DNA of 64,000 nt, taken from contig NZ_JACBFD010000007.1 in NCBI RefSeq assembly GCF_013391405.1, forward strand, positions 203,675 to 267,674, in the 5' to 3' direction. Under the pieces are notes generated by a model. It made no database searches. It was not told where the DNA came from and saw only the letters and a program-made list of their open reading frames with translations. Numbering within the stretch: the stretch's first letter is position 1; the number at the start of each line of letters is the position of its first letter. Source of the stretch: Staphylococcus sp. GSSP0090 (GTDB lineage Bacteria; Bacillota; Bacilli; Staphylococcales; Staphylococcaceae). Shown in pieces: positions 40,657-49,103 of this stretch. Both the position numbers and the translations under genes were made by a program.

Positions 40657-42750
40657 TTAAAGTAATGCTTTATGTGACGCATTGACACGACCTTGTTTAT
40701 CAATTTCAGTTACTTTGATTTTGAAAGTGTCGCCAACTTTTAATACATCTTCAACTTTATCAATACGTTCATTCGCGATTTGTGAAATATGAACAAGTGC
40801 ATCTTTACCTGGGAATAACTCAACGAATGCACCATATTTCTCAATACGTTTAACCTTACCTTCATAGACTTGTCCGACTTCTGCTTCACGTGTAATATCT
40901 TCAATGATTGAACGTGCACGTGCTATTGCATCTTTATCAACTGCACCGATAAAGATTGTACCATCTTGTTCGATATCTAGTTTTACGCCTGTTTCATCAA
41001 TGATTTCATTAATTTTTTTACCACCAGGTCCAATAACGTCTCTAATTTTCTCTGGTTTAATTGTCATCGTAACAACTTTAGGTGCAAAAGCACTTAATTC
41101 GCTACGAGAAGTATCAATCGTTTGTAGCATATGATCTAATATTGCTAAACGACCTTCACGCGCTTGATCTAAAGCTTCTTTAATAATTTCTTTTGTTAAG
41201 CCATCAATTTTGATATCCATTTGAATTGCTGTGATACCTTCAGATGTACCAGCAACTTTAAAGTCCATATCACCTAGTGCATCTTCCATACCTTGAATAT
41301 CAGTTAAGATTGTATAACTATCATCTCGTGTCACTAAGCCCATAGCAATACCAGCAACTGGTGCTTTAATTGGCACACCTGCATCCATTAATGCTAAAGT
41401 TGATCCACATATTGAAGCCTGTGATGACGAACCATTTGATTCTAATACTTCACTCACAATTCTTACAGTGTACGGGAAGTCTTTCAAATCAGGTATAATG
41501 TGACTTAATGCGCGTTCACCTAATGCACCATGCCCAATTTCACGACGACCAGGGGAACGTACAGGACCAGTTTCACCTACAGAGTAGTTAGGGAAGTTAT
41601 AATGATGCATGAAACGTTTTTGTTGTTCTTCTCCTAAACCATCTAAGATTTGATATTCACTCATTGAACCTAATGTTAATACTGATAATGCTTGTGTTTG
41701 ACCACGTGTAAACAAACCAGAACCATGCGCTCTAGGTAAGACGCCTACTTCTGATTCTAGTGGACGAATTTCATTTGTTTTTCGGCCGTCTGGTCTGATT
41801 TTTTCTTCAGCAATTAAACGTCTGACTTCTTCTTTTACTAAATCATTTAAAATGCTATTTACTTCTTTAATTAACGCTTCATTATCTGCATCTTCTTCAT
41901 CAATAAATTCAGCTGCAACTTTTTCTTTAAGTGCATCTAAATTAATATCTCGTTGTTGTTTATCAAATGTTAAAACAGCATCTTTTAAACCATTCGCTTC
42001 TGTTAATTGTTTAACTTTCTCAACTAATGCTTCATCTTTTTCTACTGGAACGAATGCTTTTTTCTCTGGTTGGATATGATCAACAATTTCTTGTTGGAAA
42101 TTAACCAATCGTTGAATTTCGCTATGTCCAAAGAAAATAGCTTCTAGCATTTCACTCTCAGTAATTTCACTAGCACCCGCTTCAACCATGTTTACTGCAT
42201 CTTTATGTCCAGCAACTTCCAAGTCTAAACGTGATACTTCTTTTTGTGCTACTGTCGGGTTGATGACATATTCACCATCAATATATCCAACATTTACACC
42301 AGCAATCGGTCCTTGGAATGGAATATCAGAAACACTTAACGCCATTGACGAACCAATCATTGCAGCCATTTCTGGTGAGCAATCAGGATCAGCACTAAGT
42401 ACGGTATTCATAATTTGAACATCATACTTATAACCTTTAGGGAACAATGGACGGATAGGTCTATCGATTAAGCGTGCAGTTAAAGTTGCTTCATCGCTTG
42501 GACGCCCTTCGCGTTTCTTAAAGCCACCTGGGATTTTACCTGCTGCATACATTTTTTCTTCATAGTTAACCATTAATGGGAAAAAGTCACCATCACGCGG
42601 TTCTTTTGAAGCTACTGCAGTAGATAAAACTACAGTATCACCATAACGAACGAGTACGGCTCCATTAGCTTGTTTAGCAAGTTGACCTGTTTCAATCGTT
42701 AATGATCTGTTTGCCCACTCGGTTTTAAAAACTTTTTTCTCTTGAGACAT
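40657..42750 (-). CDS. pnp: Polyribonucleotide nucleotidyltransferase (PNPase)
   Basis: Phosphorolytic 3'-5' exoribonuclease of the RNA degradosome. 697 residues: two RNase PH domains (the second with [11 protein letters not shown] and [21 protein letters not shown]), an all-helical linker, then KH ([16 protein letters not shown]) and S1 ([21 protein letters not shown]) domains. GAGGAGATTC lies before the ATG. It is downstream of rpsO as in most bacteria, with an rpsO terminator between them. RNase Y and J2 are in the same window. Confidence 0.98.
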   Translation of the reverse strand: MSQEKKVFKTEWANRSLTIETGQLAKQANGAVLVRYGDTVVLSTAVASKEPRDGDFFPLMVNYEEKMYAAGKIPGGFKKREGRPSDEATLTARLIDRPIRPLFPKGYKYDVQIMNTVLSADPDCSPEMAAMIGSSMALSVSDIPFQGPIAGVNVGYIDGEYVINPTVAQKEVSRLDLEVAGHKDAVNMVEAGASEITESEMLEAIFFGHSEIQRLVNFQQEIVDHIQPEKKAFVPVEKDEALVEKVKQLTEANGLKDAVLTFDKQQRDINLDALKEKVAAEFIDEEDADNEALIKEVNSILNDLVKEEVRRLIAEEKIRPDGRKTNEIRPLESEVGVLPRAHGSGLFTRGQTQALSVLTLGSMSEYQILDGLGEEQQKRFMHHYNFPNYSVGETGPVRSPGRREIGHGALGERALSHIIPDLKDFPYTVRIVSEVLESNGSSSQASICGSTLALMDAGVPIKAPVAGIAMGLVTRDDSYTILTDIQGMEDALGDMDFKVAGTSEGITAIQMDIKIDGLTKEIIKEALDQAREGRLAILDHMLQTIDTSRSELSAFAPKVVTMTIKPEKIRDVIGPGGKKINEIIDETGVKLDIEQDGTIFIGAVDKDAIARARSIIEDITREAEVGQVYEGKVKRIEKYGAFVELFPGKDALVHISQIANERIDKVEDVLKVGDTFKIKVTEIDKQGRVNASHKALL

Positions 42751-42851
42751 TACGAATCTCCTCTCATATATCTATTAGTACTATCATATCATTTCTTAGA
42801 ATAATTTTATATTAGTATATTCTTTTTTAAAAAATAGCTGTTCTAAATTAT

Positions 42852-42886
42852 AAAAAAGGGAAAGGACCCTAAAAGGTTCTTTCCCT
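42852..42886 (-). terminator. rpsO terminator
   Basis: A perfect 12-bp stem (AGGGAAAGAACC with GGTCCTTTCCCT, minus strand, one G-T) is followed by TTTTTT. It lies 20 bp past the rpsO stop. Confidence 0.9.
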
Positions 42887-42905
42887 ATCAATAAACGTCT
42901 TAAAA

Positions 42906-43175
42906 TTAACGACGGATACCTAATGATTTAATTAATTCACGGTAACGTTGAACATCTTTGTCACGTAAATAGTTAAGTAAGTGTCTACGACGACCTACCA
43001 TTTTTAATAATCCGCGACGTGAATGATGATCTTTTTTGTGTTCACGTAAATGTTCGTTTAATGCAGTAATTTCTGCAGTTAAAACAGCGATTTGGACTTC
43101 TGGTGAACCAGTGTCTGCTTCGTGTGTACGGTATTCTTTAATTAGTTCATTTTTACGTTCTTGTGAAATTGCCAT
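42906..43175 (-). CDS. rpsO: 30S ribosomal protein S15
   Basis: Primary-binding 16S rRNA protein, 89 residues, normal length. The sequence [19 protein letters not shown] and the core [21 protein letters not shown] ... [19 protein letters not shown] are highly conserved. AAAGGAGG lies before the ATG at 43175. It has a structured leader that may carry autoregulation (next entry). Confidence 0.98.
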   Translation of the reverse strand: MAISQERKNELIKEYRTHEADTGSPEVQIAVLTAEITALNEHLREHKKDHHSRRGLLKMVGRRRHLLNYLRDKDVQRYRELIKSLGIRR

Positions 43176-43181
43176 TGTCAA

Positions 43182-43270
43182 TTTCCTCCTTTAAATTTTA
43201 TTCGCCTTTATCCGAGCAAAACGTCGGAGTCTCGAACTGCCAAGGTAAAGGTGCTTAAATGTGAATTACA
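43182..43270 (-). promoter_or_regulatory. Structured rpsO leader, possible S15 autoregulatory element
   Basis: Minus strand: GCACCTTTA near 43249 can pair with TAAAGGCG near 43201, enclosing GAGACTCCGA and TGCTCGG, which form an inner CCGA/TCGG stem. It is GC-rich for this genome and directly precedes the ribosome site. S15 represses its own mRNA through leader structures in several bacteria; that this one does so is inference. Confidence 0.5.
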
Positions 43271-43278
43271 CATTCGAC

Positions 43279-44250
43279 TTAAATATTATATGATACTTCA
43301 TCACCAAAATCAACCGATAATAAATATTTTGCTTTTTCTTTGTCTTTGTTCATCTGTTCAACTAAAGGATCTATACCATCAAATTTAATTTCTGGTCTTA
43401 AATAATGGTGCCAATACACAGTTACACGTTCACCATATATATTTTCACTGAAGTCGAATAAATTCACTTCAATCACGACTTGTGCTTTAGAAGGATCATG
43501 AAACGTTGGTTTAACCCCAACATTTGCTACACCTCGATATATTTCTTTATTCACACCAATTTCCATACTAACTGCATAGACGCCATTTTTCGGTAATACA
43601 TAATCGCCGCTCGGTTGGACATTAGCAGTAGGGAAACCAATTGTTCTTCCTCGTTTTTCACCTTGAACAACGGTACCTTTAATTCGATAACGGTAACCTA
43701 ATTCTTCATTGGCCTTCTGCAAGTCGCCTGTTTTTAGTGACTTTCTAATATCTGTTGTCGAGATTTTCTCTGACTCAATTTCTTGTTTACTCACGACTGT
43801 TGTATTGAACTCAGACATCTCATCAAGAATCATCATGTTCCCTTTACCAAATTTACCAAATGTAAAATCAAAACCAGCAATCACTTCTTTTACATTATTT
43901 TTGATAATATAATCTTGAATAAATTCTTCTGCCGTCACTTCAGCAAACTTAGATGAAAAATTAATAACAATACAATAATCTATACCATATGATTCTAAAA
44001 TCTCCACCTTATCCTGAATTGGTGTTAAATAATCTGTTCGTTTTAATTTCGGATTTAATACAACTGAAGGATGTGGGTCAAATGTCATAACTGCTTTTTT
44101 TAAATTTTGAGCTTTCGCTTTGGCATCCAAAGTTTCAAACACTTTTGCATGACCTTTATGCATACCGTCAAAAAATCCAAAAGCCATCGCAACTGCTTCT
44201 TTTATATATTGATTATCTTGAATTGGATGCGCTACTTCTATCACTTTCAT
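43279..44250 (-). CDS. ribF: Bifunctional riboflavin kinase/FAD synthetase
   Basis: Makes FMN from riboflavin, then FAD. 323 residues: an N-terminal adenylyltransferase domain with AFGFFDGMHKGHAKV and later STTDIRKSL, and a C-terminal flavokinase domain with GRTIGFPTANV and the GVYAVSMEIG stretch. AAAGGAGTC lies before the ATG at 44250; the frame opens earlier at 44319, overlapping truB, and is not used. It is 13 bp after truB. Confidence 0.95.
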   Translation of the reverse strand: MKVIEVAHPIQDNQYIKEAVAMAFGFFDGMHKGHAKVFETLDAKAKAQNLKKAVMTFDPHPSVVLNPKLKRTDYLTPIQDKVEILESYGIDYCIVINFSSKFAEVTAEEFIQDYIIKNNVKEVIAGFDFTFGKFGKGNMMILDEMSEFNTTVVSKQEIESEKISTTDIRKSLKTGDLQKANEELGYRYRIKGTVVQGEKRGRTIGFPTANVQPSGDYVLPKNGVYAVSMEIGVNKEIYRGVANVGVKPTFHDPSKAQVVIEVNLFDFSENIYGERVTVYWHHYLRPEIKFDGIDPLVEQMNKDKEKAKYLLSVDFGDEVSYNI

Positions 44251-44263
44251 ATGTAAGACTCCT

Positions 44264-45181
44264 TTAGTTAAACACTTTTTTAGGCTTAATTTCATCAAGT
44301 TTTTCTGGGTGAGGTTCATAAATTGCTAATACTTTATGCGTCGTATCATCAACCATTACAACGATGTCATCTATTATTTGTTTGAACTCAGATTTGTAAA
44401 ACTTTTGTCCATTTAATATTTTTGATTTGATGACATCATCAGAAATTAAAATTTGTTTAATACCTTTCAAACCATATTCTATAGGAAATAGTTTCTCATG
44501 TAATGCATCATGCTCATGCAGTGACTTTATATCTTCCAGTGCTAGACTATCCTGGATATCAAATCCACCACTTTGTGTACGTGTCAATTTTGACATATGG
44601 GCTGGAAATCCTAGTGCTTTACCTATATCTGTGGCTAGCGTTCTGATATAAGTACCTTTACCACATTCAACGATAATATCGAATTGGCAAGTATCGTCTA
44701 CAAAACGTAAATTGGAAGTTCGCTTAATTTGATAAATGTTGACCATACGCTTTGGTCTTTCAACTTCTTGATTATTTCTTGCGTATTCATATAATTTCTT
44801 ACCATTTACTTTCACTGAAGAATACATCGGTGGAATTTGTACCAGTTCACCCTTAAACTGTTGCAATACATCATCTATAGACTTCGACGAAACATCTTCT
44901 TTGTTAACTGCAAGTTGCTCTAATATATCTCCAGTTTGATCTTCAGTCGTCGTTGTTATGCCTAAACTCACTGTCGCTTCATATGTTTTGCCCATTTCCA
45001 TTATATAATCACTTACTTTAGTAGCACTACCAATACAAATAGGTAAAACACCAGAAACTTCTGGATCTAATGTACCTGTGTGACCAACTTTTTTGGTTTT
45101 TAAAATTTTTCTTAACTTAAATACAACATCATGACTTGTTAAACCACGATCTTTAAATACTGGTAAAATTCCATTATACAT
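44264..45181 (-). CDS. truB: tRNA pseudouridine(55) synthase
   Basis: Makes pseudouridine 55 in the T loop of tRNAs. 305 residues. The catalytic Asp lies in [18 protein letters not shown]; later come [19 protein letters not shown] and [22 protein letters not shown] lies before the ATG at 45181 (a TTG two codons earlier is less likely). It is normally adjacent to rbfA; here about 600 bp with repeats intervene. Confidence 0.95.
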   Translation of the reverse strand: MYNGILPVFKDRGLTSHDVVFKLRKILKTKKVGHTGTLDPEVSGVLPICIGSATKVSDYIMEMGKTYEATVSLGITTTTEDQTGDILEQLAVNKEDVSSKSIDDVLQQFKGELVQIPPMYSSVKVNGKKLYEYARNNQEVERPKRMVNIYQIKRTSNLRFVDDTCQFDIIVECGKGTYIRTLATDIGKALGFPAHMSKLTRTQSGGFDIQDSLALEDIKSLHEHDALHEKLFPIEYGLKGIKQILISDDVIKSKILNGQKFYKSEFKQIIDDIVVMVDDTTHKVLAIYEPHPEKLDEIKPKKVFN

Positions 45182-45219
45182 TTTCAATTCACCTTCAGAG
45201 TCTCATTTTTAATATATAT

Positions 45220-45308
45220 GAGTCTGTGACATAATTTGATGACTCAGACTCGCTTTCATTTAGTCAACTGGTAACTCAATTTAAAATGTAAAGCCTCACT
45301 GCTTTGAA
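45220..45308 (-). repeat. Degenerate partial copy of the dispersed intergenic repeat
   Basis: GAGTCTGTGACATAATTTGA and the following sequence align over about 89 bp with the start of the full copy beginning at 45309 (shared GAGTCTG.GAC, GACT.A.TT, AAATGTAAAG.CTCACT and the TTTGAAGA/TTTAAAGA end). It is a diverged direct tandem duplication. Confidence 0.72.
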
Positions 45309-45595
45309 GAGTCTGGGACAAAAATAGATGGCTCAGACGCTTTATCATTTAGGCAGTAGATGACTGAATTGAAAATGTAAAGTCTCACTGATTTAAAGAA
45401 CTACTTTTTCATTTTGTAAAAATGAGTCGTTCTTATGCATAAGTTAAAACTTATGTATACCATAGAAAAATTTTAGTGAGACTGATGCATGAGCTTTAGC
45501 TCAGGTAAACATTTCAATCCTAGTCATCCTTGCCTTGATTGCATAGATAGGACTACGAAATCTCTATTAGAAAATTTGATTTCTGGCCTACTCCC
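45309..45595 (-). repeat. Dispersed intergenic repeat, copy 1
   Basis: About 287 bp. Starts with GAGTCTGGGACAAAAATAGA, contains palindromes such as ATGCATAAG..CTTATGTAT and GAGC..GCTC, and ends in an imperfect hairpin (GACTACGAAAT .. TTTCTGG). It is about 90 percent identical by eye to the reverse complement of 58316-58593. The ORF that can be read across it (45489-45752) has no ribosome site and is not called. It lies between rbfA and truB. Confidence 0.85.
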
Positions 45596-45607
45596 AATTC
45601 GCGTTTA

Positions 45608-45657
45608 TGTAAAAAAAGCGAGACTGAAATCAATTGGATTTCATGTTCTCGCTCCAC
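45608..45657 (-). terminator. Probable rbfA terminator
   Basis: Minus strand AGCGAGAACATGAAATC pairs with GATTTCAGTCTCGCT with one bulge and a short loop; TTTTTTTAC follows. It lies about 120 bp past the rbfA stop and would separate rbfA from truB. Confidence 0.78.
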
Positions 45658-45778
45658 CGATAAGCATCAACAATTTAAATTCTATTATTGAACTAAATAG
45701 AAAGTTATCATCTTGTATCATTTCATTAATAAAATGTGCATTTCATATATAATGAATGGCATCTAAATTTATTATTAA

Positions 45779-46123
45779 TTAGTCTTTCTTATGCAAATCT
45801 TGTATCATTCTTTCGATTTTATTACCATAATCAATGGATTCATCATATTCAAAATTCAATTCTGGTATGATACGGAGTCTCATTCTAGAACCTAATTCAG
45901 ATTTTATAAAGCCTTTCGCTTTTTCCAATCCTTTAAAAGTGTCTGCTTTTTGCTTTTCATTACCTAATACAGTTAAATAAACCGTTGCAATAGATAAATC
46001 GTTAGTTAATTGTACGTCCGTAATCGTTAAAAAACCTATTCTTGGATCTTTAACTTTATTATTAGCGATATCCATGATTTCTTGCTTCATTTGTTCGCCT
46101 ACACGTTCTGCTCTCATATTCAT
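45779..46123 (-). CDS. rbfA: Ribosome-binding factor A
   Basis: 30S maturation factor acting on the 16S 5' end. About 114 residues, KH-like fold: [17 protein letters not shown], then [13 protein letters not shown], and [20 protein letters not shown] near the end. GAGGTG lies 6 bases before the ATG at 46123; a GTG (46132) and a later ATG (46117) are alternatives. It usually follows infB directly; here a 2.9-kb insert lies between, so it needs its own promoter in the AT-rich upstream gap. Confidence 0.95.
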   Translation of the reverse strand: MNMRAERVGEQMKQEIMDIANNKVKDPRIGFLTITDVQLTNDLSIATVYLTVLGNEKQKADTFKGLEKAKGFIKSELGSRMRLRIIPELNFEYDESIDYGNKIERMIQDLHKKD

Positions 46124-46564
46124 ATTATTCACCTCACATATTTATTACTTCGTCAATTGTTTCCTTACTAACAGATTATATGACAGTTTATTTCATGGCG
46201 TCAAACAAATTTGATTACTTTATAATCCCTTTTATTAAATCTACACGCTTGTATTTATTTTTATAATATATTGCATATTATATATAGAAACTACAGATTG
46301 TATGACAGTTAAGCAATATTTTTATTCCTAACTGTTTATTTTTGAAACATTATTTCAAAACAACGCTATAATTTTATATTTAAATTGCCTAAGTGAACAT
46401 TTTTTATACTTAAGTGTAAAAAGTATACTGTTATATCAAAATTGATAAATTGTACCCCATCAATTTATAACGATTTTACACATTCCTAAAAATATAGTGT
46501 TATACTATAAAACTAATCGATATTATAATTGATTTGATTTTATAACATTAGGAGTGTATCTTTT
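46124..46564. promoter_or_regulatory. Divergent AT-rich intergenic region with repeated motifs
   Basis: 440 bp between rbfA (minus) and the WYL-type regulator (plus). It holds a 19-bp direct repeat (CAGATTATATGACAGTTTA at 46172 and CAGATTGTATGACAGTTAA at 46294), two TATA(C/G)TGTTATA copies (46424 and 46493, the latter within the palindrome TATAGTGTTATACTATA), and the inverted repeat ATAAATTG/CAATTTAT at 46445-46468. TATAAT at 46524-46529 could be a -10 for the regulator. These look like operator candidates for the WYL protein. Confidence 0.5.
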
Positions 46565-47437
46565 TTGGAAAAACCAGAACGCTTACTCTATATTTACACC
46601 CGATTACTCAACGGTAAAACAATAAGCAAAGAAGCATTATCACAAAAACTAGAAGTTAATATACGCACAATTCAAAGAGATATAAGCGATATAAATCATT
46701 TTATTTATGAAGATCAAGAATGGTATGGTCTTGACGGTAAGGTGATATATGATAGTACCATTGAAAAGCATCGCTTAAAGATTGATAGATATAAATTTAA
46801 AAACAATAGACTGTTAAATCTTATATTTCGAATGAAAGATTTCACACCTATTATCCATGAAGATACATATAATCTCATACGCGGTTTGAACGCTAATTCA
46901 AACCTAGCGGAAAAATTACTATCTAATAAATTATTAAGTCAATTCAAAATAAATCGAGAACTTAATGAATCTACTTTAATCTATAAAATTCAACTTGCAA
47001 TCGAGAATAATCATAAAATCACTATAAAACTTAAGGATGTTGAACTCCCAAACATCGTTCCAATTTATACACGTTATTTTGACAACATATATTGGTTTAC
47101 GTACTTATATAATGGAGAAATATATATACTTGATATATCAACCATTAAAGAAATTAATCTAACGAATCAAGTGTTTGAAAGCAAAATCTTTGACCATATG
47201 AATTACGTAACCATGATAGTGAATGAGAGTATCTGGCCAGAAATCAAACGCCAATTTATTATCCTAAAAACTACAGCCACAGAACAAGGTAGTGTTGTTA
47301 ACCTTATCATTTCAAAAGAGGAAAGTATACAATTAGCCTATCAATACCCTCAAGACATCATTCTTGTACAACCCCAATCTTACGTTGATGAGTTCAAAAG
47401 AAAGATTAAGGATTTATTCAATAATTATGATTTTTAA
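46565..47437 (+). CDS. HTH/WYL-type transcriptional regulator
   Basis: 290 residues. The N-terminus is a DeoR/HTH_11-type winged helix (residues about 1-55, KEALSQKLEVNIRTIQRDIS). A WYL-like domain follows (about 140-210): NIVPIYTRYFDNIYWFTYLY then GEIYILDISTIKEIN, matching the strand pattern that places the W-Y-L residues, though the exact WYL triplet is degenerate. The start is TTG, 10 bases after AGGAG. It is one of few plus-strand genes and convergent with the UDG-like gene. WYL regulators often control stress, DNA-damage or phage-defence genes (family knowledge). Confidence 0.72.
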   Translation: MEKPERLLYIYTRLLNGKTISKEALSQKLEVNIRTIQRDISDINHFIYEDQEWYGLDGKVIYDSTIEKHRLKIDRYKFKNNRLLNLIFRMKDFTPIIHEDTYNLIRGLNANSNLAEKLLSNKLLSQFKINRELNESTLIYKIQLAIENNHKITIKLKDVELPNIVPIYTRYFDNIYWFTYLYNGEIYILDISTIKEINLTNQVFESKIFDHMNYVTMIVNESIWPEIKRQFIILKTTATEQGSVVNLIISKEESIQLAYQYPQDIILVQPQSYVDEFKRKIKDLFNNYDF

Positions 47438-47445
47438 ATAAAACA

Positions 47446-47486
47446 AAGCTTACAGTTAGCGATTCATACGCATGCTGTAAGCTTTT
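47446..47486. terminator. Bidirectional terminator between the two inserted genes
   Basis: A perfect 10-bp stem, AAGCTTACAG with CTGTAAGCTT, has a 19-base loop. TTTATTTTTATT follows on plus and TTTGTTTTAT on minus. Confidence 0.83.
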
Positions 47487-47493
47487 ATTTTTA

Positions 47494-48489
47494 TTATTTT
47501 GAGTTAGATAGTTCATATCTCATCGATTGCATTTTTTTGTGAAAATCAGAATCTCCATTTTCACGTGCAGCTTTTTGTAGTTGATTCCATTTGTAATAAG
47601 CTACTTTTGACAATTCTTGTTTTTTCCTTAAACGCGTTATATGTTCTTTATAACTTAGTACGTTACATAGCGTAAGATGTCTATTTTGTTTAGAAGACAA
47701 TACAAATAAATTGTCAATTAAGTATTCACAAATTTCACTATCAGCAAAATTTTTGAAAATTGAAATATATAATTCTTCTTCGCTAACAATATAAATGCGT
47801 TTTTTATCATCTTTTAGCATTTTAATTAACAATTTAAAATTCTCCCTCTGCGAAGGTAGTACATATTTAAATGATAGAAAATCTTTAGGTATACCCGCAG
47901 CATGACCTGTTTGATAAGGGAAAAATTTAATAACCATAAGACGATTAGGATCAATGTTAAAGTGTTTTAATGTCGAAGCATTACTATATAAATATTTTAC
48001 AAACCATCTATGACGATCAATATATGGTAAAAATAATTTTTGTCCATTAAAGGTCAATTTACCCTGAATATCTAATAATATCCTTTTTCTATATTTAATC
48101 GCTTCTGCTTCAGGCAAACTCATCTCGTAAGTTTTAAAATCACTTTCGGGTTGTTTTTTTAATATAACAATATCTGCAATTTCTGGATTTCCAAAATAAG
48201 GTCGCGCCGTAGCAGGATTGAGTTCAGCGTTTTCAAATGTTACTCTTTGTCTATTTTTATTAACAGTCACTTTACCATTTGCAAAATCAATCATTTTCTT
48301 AAACTTTGGTATTTCCATAAAATTTTCACCAAAATGTTTTTTCATATATTCTAAATCTCTAGGATGTAAAAATGCTGTTGTATCTTTATTTTTGATTATG
48401 GATTTTAAGGTCGTTTCATCATAAATAGAGTTATAGTGATTTAAATATTCTTGCCAAAATTCATTTATTTCTTTTAAATATTCACTCAT
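47494..48489 (-). CDS. Unknown protein, possibly a divergent uracil-DNA-glycosylase-fold member
   Basis: 331 residues, soluble, no signal peptide. Segments resembling the UDG-superfamily pattern as I recall it: ARPYFGNPEIADIVILKKQP (family: G-N-P..D...L.LNPG), FFPYQTG, LPSQRENFKLLIKML (family: LPSQ..F.LV), a strand IYIVSEEELY, and SSKQNRHLTLCNV near the C-terminus (family: ..N..LS..N). The Asn-Pro-Gly loop that usually carries the catalytic residue is replaced by KKQP, so glycosylase activity is doubtful. The last 50 residues are basic. It is convergent with the WYL-type regulator. The fold assignment is tentative. Confidence 0.5.
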   Translation of the reverse strand: MSEYLKEINEFWQEYLNHYNSIYDETTLKSIIKNKDTTAFLHPRDLEYMKKHFGENFMEIPKFKKMIDFANGKVTVNKNRQRVTFENAELNPATARPYFGNPEIADIVILKKQPESDFKTYEMSLPEAEAIKYRKRILLDIQGKLTFNGQKLFLPYIDRHRWFVKYLYSNASTLKHFNIDPNRLMVIKFFPYQTGHAAGIPKDFLSFKYVLPSQRENFKLLIKMLKDDKKRIYIVSEEELYISIFKNFADSEICEYLIDNLFVLSSKQNRHLTLCNVLSYKEHITRLRKKQELSKVAYYKWNQLQKAARENGDSDFHKKMQSMRYELSNSK

Positions 48490-48981
48490 CGTTTATAACC
48501 TCCTATTTATTCTAAGTTTAATCATGTACATAGACAACCAGTGTCAGTCATTATAAATAAAGGTAATTTTACAATATTTTTTATATCTAATTTACATCTA
48601 TAAAAATATCTATTGGTTATATAAAAAGACGCGATAACGTTTGTATGTTTCAATTATTTATTTTTTATGTTTTATAATATCAACTAATTAATAAACTCTG
48701 TATTACAAAACATTTTATAATCGAATCAGTGATAATTTATCGATTTTTGGAATATATATTATATAATAACTAAAATTGTAAAATCAATATTTCATTACTT
48801 TTTAAATAACGTGATAATAAATGGTTTTCCACTGTGCAGAAGTAAAAGATTGTATCAGCATAATTTGAGATTCAATATATTTTCATTAACTAGTCAATAC
48901 GCCACACCTCAATGTACAAGAAACCGATGATTTACTAATTATGGTGTAACCCGCTCTACCTACAAAAACCTCATTTACCAT
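48490..48981. other. AT-rich non-coding stretch upstream of the UDG-like gene
   Basis: Nearly 500 bp with no ORF carrying a ribosome site and no recognised repeat. It presumably holds the promoter of the 47494 gene. Base composition is more AT-rich than the flanking core genes, in keeping with inserted DNA. Confidence 0.4.
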
Positions 48982-49029
48982 AAAAACACGCCAAAAATGA
49001 GATTTCACTCCCACTTTTGGCGTGTTTTT
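48982..49029. terminator. Strong bidirectional terminator downstream of infB
   Basis: The perfect arms CACGCCAAAA and TTTTGGCGTG enclose a loop of about 18 bases; TTTTT follows on both strands. It lies about 75 bp past the infB stop and would end the rimP-nusA-infB transcript before the inserted genes. Confidence 0.9.
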
Positions 49030-49103
49030 GACTGTTTCATTACATACGATTGTTTTGTTAGTTGTAGAAATTTGAAGCTTGATTCAGTGTATTAATTCAG
49101 AGC

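Noticed and set aside
44251..44319. N-terminal extension of RibF overlapping truB
   Set aside because: No ribosome site for it; AAAGGAGTC before the ATG at 44250 and the family N-terminus fix the start there.
45489..45752. 87-codon plus-strand open frame between truB and rbfA
   Set aside because: It runs through the non-coding dispersed repeat, has no ribosome site, and the inverted copy at 58 kb does not keep the frame.
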